From Ruminiclostridium cellobioparum DSM 1351 = ATCC 15832 (GTDB taxonomy: Bacteria; Bacillota; Clostridia; Acetivibrionales; DSM-1351), in assembly GCF_000621505.1 (NCBI RefSeq), contig NZ_JHYD01000001.1:344146-408145 (forward strand): a DNA stretch of 64,000 nucleotides, given 5' to 3'. Every line of letters starts with the position of its first letter. The stretch's first letter is position 1. Below the pieces are notes generated by a model, which saw only the letters and a list, made by a program, of their open reading frames with translations, did not search any database and had not been told where the DNA came from. This document shows, piece after piece, positions 43,735 through 51,950 of this stretch. The position numbers and the translations under genes are program-made.

Positions 43735-45030
43735 ATGCTAAAAAAAATATTGCATAGACTCAACATATACGAGAAATATAACAGGCTGATTACAGAGGAA
43801 GGCAAAAGAATATTTATCCGTACCGTCTATACTTTATCCATATGCACTGTGGCTATAATACTGATATGGTACTGCGGCATTGTCAATATGGCTTCAAAGA
43901 ACCAGATTGGGTTTATTCATGATGGATTTCTAAAAAATACCGTTCAGAGCTCAAATCAAAAAATAACCTTTTCTGCCAAAACAACGGGAGAGGAAGCTGC
44001 GGAAAACGGCTTACAGGCATCAGCCGATGATTTATCACCGGATACGGGTAAAAATACATCTGATGGCAATAAGACAGAAGCCCCACCTGTAAAAGAATCC
44101 GAAAACAAACAGGAGAATAAGCCTGAAAGCAAACCGGAAGACAAACAGGAGAGCAAGTCTGAAAACAAGCCCGGAAATAAACCAGCGGATAAGCCGGAGA
44201 ACAAAACCGAAAGTAAGCCGGAAACAGGTAAGAATGATAAAAATACTCAAGTACAGCCTGAAAAAAACAAGGATACAGATAAAAACAGCAGCAACAAACA
44301 AGCTGAAAAAAAGCCCGATAAAAAGCCTGAGGTAAAGAACGATGATAAGGCTCAAACCGCAAAGAAAGCCAAGGTGGTGCAAAAAACCATCTTCAAGGGT
44401 GCAAAGACATCTTACGTGGCACTTACCTTTGATGACGGCTACAACGAAAAGACAATAATAAAAACTCTGGATGTTCTCAAAAAAAATAATATAAAGGCAA
44501 CGTTTTTCATAATCGGAAGTGTGCTGGACGATTATCCCCAGGTGTGGAAAAGGGCCATAAATGAAGGACACCAGATATGCAACCACACTCTGAATCATGC
44601 CACACTGACAAAACTGTCCGATCAGCAGGTAAAAAACGAGATATTGGGCTGGGAGACCTGTGTGAAGAAGGTGCTGGGAGAAGAGTATTTGAATAGGATG
44701 AAAAGTGAATTCCCATACCTGAGACTGCCCGGCGGGAACGGAAACAAGGAGGACAGGATACTTTCCATCGCCCAGGACTGCGGCTATCAGGTAATCGGAT
44801 GGAATCTTGAAACCTATAACAGTGTCATAAGCCGCATGAGGAAGAATTATTCTACAAATGAAATAGCAAAAAAGATCCAGCAGCACGTAGTTAATAATTG
44901 TACCGGCGGTTCCATCATACTTCTTCATTTTAACCAATATGACATAGCCAACATCGAGGAGATAGTTGCAGGCATCAAGAACAGAGGATACAGCATAGTG
45001 ACAGTTACTGAATTATTGAGCAAGAAGTAG
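43735..45030 (+). CDS. Membrane-anchored polysaccharide deacetylase (NodB family)
   Basis: A single membrane helix (31-49), then a roughly 100-residue low-complexity linker (111-210) full of Lys, Glu, Pro, Asn and Ser with repeats such as ENKPESKPEDKQES, then a NodB domain. Catalytic TFDDGYN (D233, D234), HTLNH (H284, H288), RLPGGNGN and GSIILLHF are present. It likely deacetylates peptidoglycan at the outer face of the membrane. The linker probably spans the wall. AAAGGG precedes the ATG. This is the second deacetylase of the window. Confidence 0.9.
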   Translation: MLKKILHRLNIYEKYNRLITEEGKRIFIRTVYTLSICTVAIILIWYCGIVNMASKNQIGFIHDGFLKNTVQSSNQKITFSAKTTGEEAAENGLQASADDLSPDTGKNTSDGNKTEAPPVKESENKQENKPESKPEDKQESKSENKPGNKPADKPENKTESKPETGKNDKNTQVQPEKNKDTDKNSSNKQAEKKPDKKPEVKNDDKAQTAKKAKVVQKTIFKGAKTSYVALTFDDGYNEKTIIKTLDVLKKNNIKATFFIIGSVLDDYPQVWKRAINEGHQICNHTLNHATLTKLSDQQVKNEILGWETCVKKVLGEEYLNRMKSEFPYLRLPGGNGNKEDRILSIAQDCGYQVIGWNLETYNSVISRMRKNYSTNEIAKKIQQHVVNNCTGGSIILLHFNQYDIANIEEIVAGIKNRGYSIVTVTELLSKK

Positions 45031-45111
45031 GATTTAAAGCTTACATACATACCCTATGCTAACAATGTACATTTTTAATAGAGGGTAAGAAAAATGAATA
45101 AAAATAAAATG

Positions 45112-45140
45112 TTGAAACAGGCTATAATGTGTCATATAAT
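45112..45140 (+). promoter_or_regulatory. Promoter of the ahcY operon
   Basis: TTGAAA (45112-45117) and TATAAT (45135-45140), 17-base spacer, just before ahcY. No S-box or SAH riboswitch consensus recognised. Confidence 0.75.
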
Positions 45141-45178
45141 TTTAGTGGTAAACCAAACACAGATGGGGGATATTTATA

Positions 45179-46426
45179 ATGAAAAGTGTTATACGTGATA
45201 TTTCTTTGGCTGATAAGGGAAAACAAAAAATAGAATGGGTCAGAAGAAACATGCCCATCCTTAGAAGCCTGGAGGATGAATTCAGAGCAACAACACCGTT
45301 TAAAGGTGTCAGAGTAGTTGTATCTGTGCATCTTGAAGCTAAAACTGCGTACCTGGCAAAATTATTTGCAATTGGAGGCGGAGAAGTTTCTGTCACCGGA
45401 AGCAATCCCCTCTCAACACAGGACGACGTGGCTGCAGGTCTTGTGGCCGACGGATTGGATGTATACGCCTGGTATAACTCAACCAGGGAAGAGTATGAGG
45501 AACATCTCAATCTGGCACTTGGCTACAAGCCCAATATAATAATAGATGACGGCGGAGATCTTGTTAATCTCCTGCACACAACAAGAAAAGAACTTATACC
45601 TCATATTATGGGAGGCTGTGAAGAAACCACAACCGGTGTCCTGCGACTGAAAGCGATGGAAAAAGAGGGAGTGCTCAAATTCCCCATGATTGCGGTAAAT
45701 AATGCAAACTGCAAATATCTTTTTGACAACAGATACGGTACCGGTCAATCTGTATGGGATGGTATCAACAGAACCACCAATCTCATAGTTGCCGGTAAAA
45801 ATATAGTAGTTGCAGGCTATGGCTGGTGCGGCAAAGGTATTGCCATGAGGGCAAAGGGCTTCGGTGCAAATGTGATTGTTACCGAGATCGATCCTGTAAA
45901 AGCGGCAGAGGCCATAATGGATGGCTACAAAGTGATGAAAATGTCGGAAGCGGCCAAGGTCGGAGACCTGTTCATAACCGTTACCGGCTGCCGCGACGTA
46001 ATAACGGAAGAACACTTCAAGAGCATGAAGGACGGGGCTATTCTATGCAATGCAGGCCACTTCGATGTGGAAGTATCGGTAGAACAGCTGGAGAAGATAG
46101 CTGTTGAAAAGCAGGAGCAGAGAAAAAACATAATGGGTTACAAATTGGACAACGGCAGGTGGATAAACCTTCTTGCCGAGGGAAGGCTTGTAAATCTTGC
46201 GGCAGGAGACGGGCATCCCGCTGAAATAATGGATATGAGCTTTGCTTTGCAGGCACTTTCCGCAAAATATATGCTTCACAACTTCCGTAAGCTGGGAAAT
46301 AAGGTTATCGACGTGCCTGCTGAAATCGATAAGGCAGTGGCCGAAATGAAGCTGAAATCCTGGGGAGTTAAGATCGACAGGCTTTCGAAGGATCAGAAGA
46401 AATATCTTAACAGCTGGGCGGAATAA
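45179..46426 (+). CDS. ahcY: Adenosylhomocysteinase
   Basis: Hydrolyses S-adenosylhomocysteine to adenosine and homocysteine using bound NAD. NAD-binding motif VVAGYGWCGKGIAMRAKG and conserved blocks VTGSNPLSTQDDVAAG, HIMGGCEETTTGVLRL and NAGHFDVEV are present. At 415 residues it is the shorter bacterial/archaeal type. The deaminase gene mtaD begins 11 bases after its stop. The operon therefore converts SAH or its nucleoside products onward. Confidence 0.96.
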   Translation: MKSVIRDISLADKGKQKIEWVRRNMPILRSLEDEFRATTPFKGVRVVVSVHLEAKTAYLAKLFAIGGGEVSVTGSNPLSTQDDVAAGLVADGLDVYAWYNSTREEYEEHLNLALGYKPNIIIDDGGDLVNLLHTTRKELIPHIMGGCEETTTGVLRLKAMEKEGVLKFPMIAVNNANCKYLFDNRYGTGQSVWDGINRTTNLIVAGKNIVVAGYGWCGKGIAMRAKGFGANVIVTEIDPVKAAEAIMDGYKVMKMSEAAKVGDLFITVTGCRDVITEEHFKSMKDGAILCNAGHFDVEVSVEQLEKIAVEKQEQRKNIMGYKLDNGRWINLLAEGRLVNLAAGDGHPAEIMDMSFALQALSAKYMLHNFRKLGNKVIDVPAEIDKAVAEMKLKSWGVKIDRLSKDQKKYLNSWAE

Positions 46427-46437
46427 GCGAGGGAATG

Positions 46438-47745
46438 ATGAATCTGGATTTATTAATAAAAAATGTTGATATAATTACCATGGATGACCAAAATTCGGTC
46501 ATCCATAATGGTTTTATCGGAGTTTCAGACAGGAAGATCTGTTTTGCAGGCGAAAAACTCCCTGAAAATACTGGCTTCAAGAAGGAAATAGACGGAAAGG
46601 GCGGGCTTGCAATGCCCGGTCTGGTGAATGCCCACAGCCACAGTGCAATGACCCTGATGAGGAATTATGCGGATGATATTGCATTGGAGAGCTGGCTTTT
46701 CGATAATATCTTCCCTATAGAGGCAAAGCTTACGGACAGGGATGTATACTGGGGAACCATGCTGGGCATAGCTGAAATGCTGAAGTCGGGAGTTACTGCT
46801 TTTGCAGACATGTATATGTTTATGGATGAAGTGGCCCGGGCTGTGACCGAGACAGGAATAAAGGCAAATCTTTGCAAAAGTCCGGTTCAGTTCTTTGAAG
46901 GCGGAGAATTGAAACGCCTGGATAAGAGCCAGGGAACGGTGGATTACTACAATCGGTACCACAACAGTGCCGAGGGTCGTATAAAAGTATTTGTTGAAAT
47001 TCATTCTACATACATGTTTAATGAACAAACTCTGAGAAATGCGGCTTCGCTTGCCAGACAGCTCAATACAGGCATCCATATCCACCTTTTGGAAACCACC
47101 GCGGAGGTTGAATCCAGCAAAAAAGACTATGGAATGACCTCAATAGAAATATGCGAAAAGACAGGAGTGCTGGATGTACCTGTTTTAGCGGCACACTGTG
47201 TGCACATGACCGACAGCGATCTGGAGATAATGAAAAGAAAGGGCTGCAGTATAGCCCATAATCCTTCCAGCAATCTGAAGCTGGGAAGCGGTATTGCAAG
47301 AGTTCCCGAGATGATCGGCATGGGTATTAACGTTTGCCTGGGTACCGACGGTGCTGCCAGCAACAATAACCTGAATATGTTTGAGGAAATAAATCTGGCG
47401 GCACTGCTTCACAAAGGTGTTGCCATGAACCCGCAGCTGATGAAGGCCGATACTGTGTTAAAAATGGGGACTTATAATGGCGCCCGGGCTATTGGCTTTG
47501 ACGATACCGGAAAAATTTCAGAAGGTATGAAAGCGGATATAATACTTATAGATACCGACAAGCCTCATTTCTATCCCAAAAACAATCCGCTGTCAACTGC
47601 AGTTTATTCAGCCCAGGCATCGGATGTGGATACTGTCATAATTGATGGAAATATTATAATGCAGAATAGAGTATTCACCGGTATAGATGAGGAGAAAATC
47701 AAGTATGAAGTGCACTCCCTATCCAAAAGGTTATTGGGAAGGTAA
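46438..47745 (+). CDS. mtaD: 5-methylthioadenosine/S-adenosylhomocysteine deaminase
   Basis: Amidohydrolase that deaminates SAH, methylthioadenosine or related adenosine nucleosides to inosine forms. Metal-binding NAHSHS (H66, H68), HIHLLET (about residue 215), AAHCVHM and LGTDGAASNNNLNMF are present. Start 46438 is four bases from GAGGG; ATG 46435 is adjacent and too close. It is cotranscribed with ahcY, suggesting a pathway that removes SAH-derived nucleosides. A terminator follows. Confidence 0.92.
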   Translation: MNLDLLIKNVDIITMDDQNSVIHNGFIGVSDRKICFAGEKLPENTGFKKEIDGKGGLAMPGLVNAHSHSAMTLMRNYADDIALESWLFDNIFPIEAKLTDRDVYWGTMLGIAEMLKSGVTAFADMYMFMDEVARAVTETGIKANLCKSPVQFFEGGELKRLDKSQGTVDYYNRYHNSAEGRIKVFVEIHSTYMFNEQTLRNAASLARQLNTGIHIHLLETTAEVESSKKDYGMTSIEICEKTGVLDVPVLAAHCVHMTDSDLEIMKRKGCSIAHNPSSNLKLGSGIARVPEMIGMGINVCLGTDGAASNNNLNMFEEINLAALLHKGVAMNPQLMKADTVLKMGTYNGARAIGFDDTGKISEGMKADIILIDTDKPHFYPKNNPLSTAVYSAQASDVDTVIIDGNIIMQNRVFTGIDEEKIKYEVHSLSKRLLGR

Positions 47746-47786
47746 TCATTGATAGGTGACATAACGTATAAAAAATTATATAATTA

Positions 47787-47820
47787 AACCCTGACACCTG
47801 CGATTGTCGGGGTCTTTTTG
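47787..47820 (+). terminator. Terminator of the ahcY-mtaD operon
   Basis: ACCCTGACA/TGTC-GGGT stem with loop CCTGCGAT and five T. Confidence 0.85.
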
Positions 47821-47909
47821 TACTGTAACAATTTACATAAAGGGTTTTTAATCTCAACGTCAAATAGTATAATAGTTGGACAATTTTAAATGAGCATGGG
47901 GGAAATATA

Positions 47910-48227
47910 ATGTCGGTAACATTGAGTTTGTGGTCAACCAAACAGGGGGAAATAAGAAGGTTTTTACATAGTTTTTATCAAAAGGATTATATAATGGAAG
48001 AGGATTCACGCCGATGGGTCAAAAAATTTTTTAACCCGATGGATTCAATAGATATGATAAGTGCCTTGATGGACAATTATGAATCCTTTGGTGTCACACT
48101 GTACATACATATGGAAAATGGTTATTTACATAAAATTACTGAAGAAAATTACGATGATGTTATAAAGGGCCTGATTGGGATTTATTATCTGCCTGTGAAT
48201 TGTGAGTCGGGCCTGGAGATTTCGTAG
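47910..48227 (+). CDS. Hypothetical protein, 105 aa
   Basis: Not recognised. A soluble mixed alpha/beta protein (MSVTLSLWSTKQGEIRRFLH...) without signal peptide or membrane segment. GGGGGAAA precedes the ATG with correct spacing, and a TATAAT-like box lies upstream. The lack of paralogues nearby gives no functional hint. Confidence 0.6.
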   Translation: MSVTLSLWSTKQGEIRRFLHSFYQKDYIMEEDSRRWVKKFFNPMDSIDMISALMDNYESFGVTLYIHMENGYLHKITEENYDDVIKGLIGIYYLPVNCESGLEIS

Positions 48228-48368
48228 CGGTCTGTAACATCTGAAATCAAATATTCCATCCATAAGCCGGATATGGTTAAAAATAGATAAATAGTCTTAT
48301 TTCTATTTTGTCACATTATGGTATAATATCACTGATAAAGAGGATGATGGCTCATGGAGGTTAATCGG

Positions 48369-48818
48369 ATGGAGCAGGAACATATACAGGAAGAATTGAG
48401 CGAAGTTAACGAAATTAACGTTAAAGATGTTAATGAAGTGAATGAACACCAAAAAATGCAAAATGTTTCAACTGTTTCACAGTCATATAATAACAGCCAG
48501 CAACAGCTTCTATGGGCGGACAGACAGGTGACGTCTCTCGAGAGACAGCTGCTTTTGAACAATTGTGCACCAGCTGCCGGCGGAAAGCTTATGAGTAATT
48601 GGGCAAAAGTATTTCTTTGCGCATTAGCTGTAATAATTCCAGGTATCGGTCAGATAATAGGTATAATAGCCGGCTTGATCATGGTTTCCAACGACAGTGA
48701 TTCTGATAGAAGATCCTATGGAGCTGCATTGTTGACAGTCTCTTTGATAATCTTTGTAATGCAGTTAATCTTCTGGTTCATATTTGCATTGGCTGTGGGA
48801 CCTGATTTTTATTATTAA
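48369..48818 (+). CDS. Small membrane protein with acidic N-terminal tail
   Basis: A 149-residue protein. The first 70 residues are hydrophilic, acidic and low-complexity, with NE-type short repeats (EVNEINVKDVNEVNEH). Two hydrophobic helices follow at about 78-105 and 120-145. No family is recognised. ATG 48369 is chosen because GGAGG lies eight bases upstream; the frame's earlier ATG at 48354 precedes that site. A TATAAT box is at about 48321. Confidence 0.6.
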   Translation: MEQEHIQEELSEVNEINVKDVNEVNEHQKMQNVSTVSQSYNNSQQQLLWADRQVTSLERQLLLNNCAPAAGGKLMSNWAKVFLCALAVIIPGIGQIIGIIAGLIMVSNDSDSDRRSYGAALLTVSLIIFVMQLIFWFIFALAVGPDFYY

Positions 48819-48883
48819 AGCACGGGAGAAGCCGTTTCTGTTATATTTTTCGTTACCGGCAGGTATTTCAGGGGGGAGTTATT

Positions 48884-49456
48884 ATGACAAAGAGTCAATT
48901 GAGAAAACAATACCTTGAATATAGAAACAATATGGACAAACAGGAATTGCCTGGCTGGTCCCGGTGTATAGCAGAAAAACTGAATGGGCTGCAGGCTGTA
49001 ATTGAGGCTGAAAACATTATGTGTTTTGTCAGCTTTGGAAGTGAGGTTGACACCCATGGCTTGATAAAGGAATGGATTTTGCAGGGTAAAAATGTAAGTG
49101 TACCCCGTATAGAAAAATTCCCTGCCGGGGATAGTGTCATGCATGCTGTTAAAATTAAGGATTTTAGTGATCTGAAGACAAAAGGCAGCTATGGCATTAT
49201 GGAACCTGAACTGAAAATTGACAGTATTGTTGCTCCGGCAGAGCTTGATGTGATAATAGTGCCGGGCAGCGCTTTTGATATTCAAAAAAACCGCATGGGC
49301 TATGGAGGCGGCTTCTATGACAGATATCTGGTGCGGACGTCATGCAATTGCAAAAAGATTGGGGTGTGTTATGACTTCCAGCTGCTGGAGCAAATACCTC
49401 ACGAGGCTTACGACATACCGGTGGATTTGGTTGTCACTGAGAAGAGAACGGTATGA
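48884..49456 (+). CDS. 5-formyltetrahydrofolate cyclo-ligase
   Basis: Converts 5-formyl-THF to 5,10-methenyl-THF with ATP, salvaging folate. Motifs MTKSQLRKQYLEYRNNM (N terminus), FVSFGSEVDT, and VPGSAFDIQKNRMGYGGGFYDRYL containing the nucleotide-binding GYGGGFYDR are diagnostic. The 190-residue length is normal. GGGGGAG precedes the ATG. Confidence 0.95.
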   Translation: MTKSQLRKQYLEYRNNMDKQELPGWSRCIAEKLNGLQAVIEAENIMCFVSFGSEVDTHGLIKEWILQGKNVSVPRIEKFPAGDSVMHAVKIKDFSDLKTKGSYGIMEPELKIDSIVAPAELDVIIVPGSAFDIQKNRMGYGGGFYDRYLVRTSCNCKKIGVCYDFQLLEQIPHEAYDIPVDLVVTEKRTV

Positions 49457-49483
49457 CCGGACTAATTTTGCAAAAATGAAAAT

Positions 49484-49537
49484 GAGAGCCGCCTCTCAAT
49501 AGAATTTCAATTTCTATTTTAAGGCAGCTCTTTTCTT
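49484..49537. terminator. Terminator between convergent genes
   Basis: GAGAGC-GCCT/AGGC-GCTCTT arms with T run, between the folate gene and the GH9 gene. The pairing is imperfect. Confidence 0.6.
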
Positions 49538-49567
49538 TGATTGACAATTTTGGATTGACAATACAAT

Positions 49568-51910
49568 TTACAATTCAGACAGTCCTAACAGGTAGCTTCT
49601 CAGCCTGAGCAGATCCAATGCATCCACCGAACCGCTGGAATCCATATCCGCGGCCTTGAGGGCATCTCCCGTCAGGAGCTGGCTTCCCAGAAGGTGCATC
49701 TTTAGAAGTGTAAGATCCAGTGCGTTTACTTCCTTATCACCGTTCAAGTCACCTCTCATGATTGTTGCCGGCCCGGCAGGTTTGGTTCCGTCAGGCTCGG
49801 TACCGCCAGCCAGAACGCCGGAATCATAGACACAGATATTATCTGTTTTGACAGGGGTGCCTGTCCAGTTGCTGTCTTCAATTTTCAAGCCCTGATAGCT
49901 CCAGTCATCGGACGGATTCCAATAGTTCTGCCATGCATAGGTACCCAGTGCGAACTGGTACTTTTTGTTGGAGTTGGCTATGGAAAAACCATCCCAGGTC
50001 ACTTCCACATAGTATATTTTATTTTCTCCCAGTTTGCTGCTGGTGTATTTATGGGGTCCCGAAAGTATGGCATTATAATTTGTTTCTGCAGCCGTCTGGT
50101 CGTATAACTCCCTCATTTCAATACTGTTTGGATCAAGGGAGGTCATTCCGGTTGCGTCAAAATAGTATCTTACCGAGATGTTTTTTGAAGTCTTTGGAGC
50201 ATTGGAACGGACATAGAAGGTTACTTCGGTGGCTTTTGGGCCGTCGGACTGCACTATGTTCACACCGAAGGCTTCAACCCAGTATGAGGTTTCCTCCTCT
50301 TCACCGCCTGTTTCCTCAGGAGGGAAGTTGGGGGTTATCTGCATTGAAGAATCCCCGAAGAAGCGGTAAAGACCGGCACAGGCACCCACAAATGCCGCAT
50401 TGTAGTCAATTGTTACTTCATTGTATACATAGTCCGATGTAACATCCTTGTGCTCATCCTTTGAACCGGGACCGCCCACCAATGCACCGTAAAGCACATG
50501 CTTGTGGGGCGCGGGATCTTCAGCCATGGAGGTGCCCGAAGCCGCCCTGTGATGGGGGTATTTCACCGATATATCGCTGTAGCCTACTATATAACAGCGG
50601 TTTAAAGGATTGTTGCCCATCAGGTAATCCATTTGTGATTTTGCCCACTGGCCGTATTTTGAGGGGGTATTGCCATGATGCTTGTCGTAAACCACGGCCA
50701 GCAGCTGGGTGGCAGTGTTGTATCTGGCAGAACCCCATTGATTGAGAAATGCATATCCGCCGGGGGTTATGGTTACGGTTTTGCCTGTCATCCAGCTGTC
50801 AAGAGTTTTGGCAATCTGTCCCCAGAAATTTATCTCCTCATAAGGACTCTTGTTTGTTGCGGTCCTATACCTATCTTCAAACACCTGACCGTTTTTGTCA
50901 TATAAGTCGTCTATTTCGGCAATGATACATGCGGTGCCGGCCCAGACATCGTTCCAGCAGTGCGTCCAGGAGGGAGGGGCATAATAATCAAAATATTTGA
51001 AAACTTCGCTTAGATAATGATCTTCCTGTGTTGCCAGGTAAAGCCATGACCCTGCCCAGCAATAATCATCCTGCCACTTTGAAGAGGTGTAATAACCCTT
51101 GGGGCCGTCGGCATTACATGATTTGGTGGGGCATCTCTCGGCAAATTCAAACAGGGCCTTTGCATATTTAAGGCTTTTAGCCGCATATTGAGGGTCTTCA
51201 TCCTTGAAATTCATATAGTTGACTGCAAGTGAAGCCGCTGCGGCAGACACACAGTCTGTGGAAGGCAGTTCTTCAGTGGCAAACCAGCCTCTTCTGAACA
51301 TTTCGTCGTTCTCAGGCGCATTCCAGTAAGCGTGGTCTACGTCACCGTCCCCAACTTGGTAGCAGAAGGCTATTGCCTTGCCCGAATTATCCAGGTATGT
51401 ACACTTCATGAAGTAATCATTAAAATATCTCAGGATTGTTTTGGCATGGGCGTCCTGGCCGGTGGCTTCATATTGCTCCCTGAATTCATAAAAGCCCCAG
51501 CCCAATGTAGAACCTGAATATGCCTCGGGCATACCGAATTTTACATGGTCGCCCGCATCGTGAAAGCCTCCTGATACATCAAGCTTTCCATCTCCGTCAG
51601 GATCAAGAATGCTTTTATTTTTGGTGATAAAGCTCTGTGACATATTTGTGTTGGTGGTATCAAGGGGAAGCTGTTCGTCATAGATATGGCAATCATCTCT
51701 CCATTTGTATTGGCTGTTTTCGCCGACGCCGGTGCCGCACATGTTTGCATCATAGAAATATTGGGAATACTGCAGTGCTTTTGCATAATTGTACTCCGCA
51801 CCGGCAGCACTGACATTCATATTTGCGGCAGGGAAGACCAATGCTGTCAGAATTACGGCACTTATGGCCGAACAGCCTGCTCTCCTTAAGAAATTAAGTT
51901 TCTTATTCAT
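49568..51910 (-). CDS. Cellulosomal GH9 endoglucanase with CBM3c and dockerin
   Basis: A 780-residue secreted enzyme. After the signal peptide (cut near 36), the GH9 catalytic barrel spans about 38-520, with GGFHDAGDHVKFG (D118, D121), PHHRAASG and the catalytic acid E498 in NEVTIDYNA. A CBM3c-like module at about 541-690 feeds cellulose to the active site, then a type I dockerin (about 718-778; GDLNGDKEVNALDL and DMDSSGSVDALDL). This is the classic processive endoglucanase layout. ATG 51910 follows AAAGGAAT. It lies 40 bases after the GH26 gene and forms an operon with it. Confidence 0.95.
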   Translation of the reverse strand: MNKKLNFLRRAGCSAISAVILTALVFPAANMNVSAAGAEYNYAKALQYSQYFYDANMCGTGVGENSQYKWRDDCHIYDEQLPLDTTNTNMSQSFITKNKSILDPDGDGKLDVSGGFHDAGDHVKFGMPEAYSGSTLGWGFYEFREQYEATGQDAHAKTILRYFNDYFMKCTYLDNSGKAIAFCYQVGDGDVDHAYWNAPENDEMFRRGWFATEELPSTDCVSAAAASLAVNYMNFKDEDPQYAAKSLKYAKALFEFAERCPTKSCNADGPKGYYTSSKWQDDYCWAGSWLYLATQEDHYLSEVFKYFDYYAPPSWTHCWNDVWAGTACIIAEIDDLYDKNGQVFEDRYRTATNKSPYEEINFWGQIAKTLDSWMTGKTVTITPGGYAFLNQWGSARYNTATQLLAVVYDKHHGNTPSKYGQWAKSQMDYLMGNNPLNRCYIVGYSDISVKYPHHRAASGTSMAEDPAPHKHVLYGALVGGPGSKDEHKDVTSDYVYNEVTIDYNAAFVGACAGLYRFFGDSSMQITPNFPPEETGGEEEETSYWVEAFGVNIVQSDGPKATEVTFYVRSNAPKTSKNISVRYYFDATGMTSLDPNSIEMRELYDQTAAETNYNAILSGPHKYTSSKLGENKIYYVEVTWDGFSIANSNKKYQFALGTYAWQNYWNPSDDWSYQGLKIEDSNWTGTPVKTDNICVYDSGVLAGGTEPDGTKPAGPATIMRGDLNGDKEVNALDLTLLKMHLLGSQLLTGDALKAADMDSSGSVDALDLLRLRSYLLGLSEL

Positions 51911-51950
51911 AATGGTTATTCCTTTCGAAATCAACTTATTTTATGATTTA

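Noticed and set aside
44035..44937. 300-codon minus-strand hydrophobic frame in the deacetylase gene
   Set aside because: It is the antisense of the Lys/Glu-rich linker, which gives Phe/Leu/Val-rich shadow translation that only imitates a membrane protein.
45094..45198. Possible 34-codon leader frame before ahcY
   Set aside because: The frame includes the promoter of ahcY and has no conserved features; chance.
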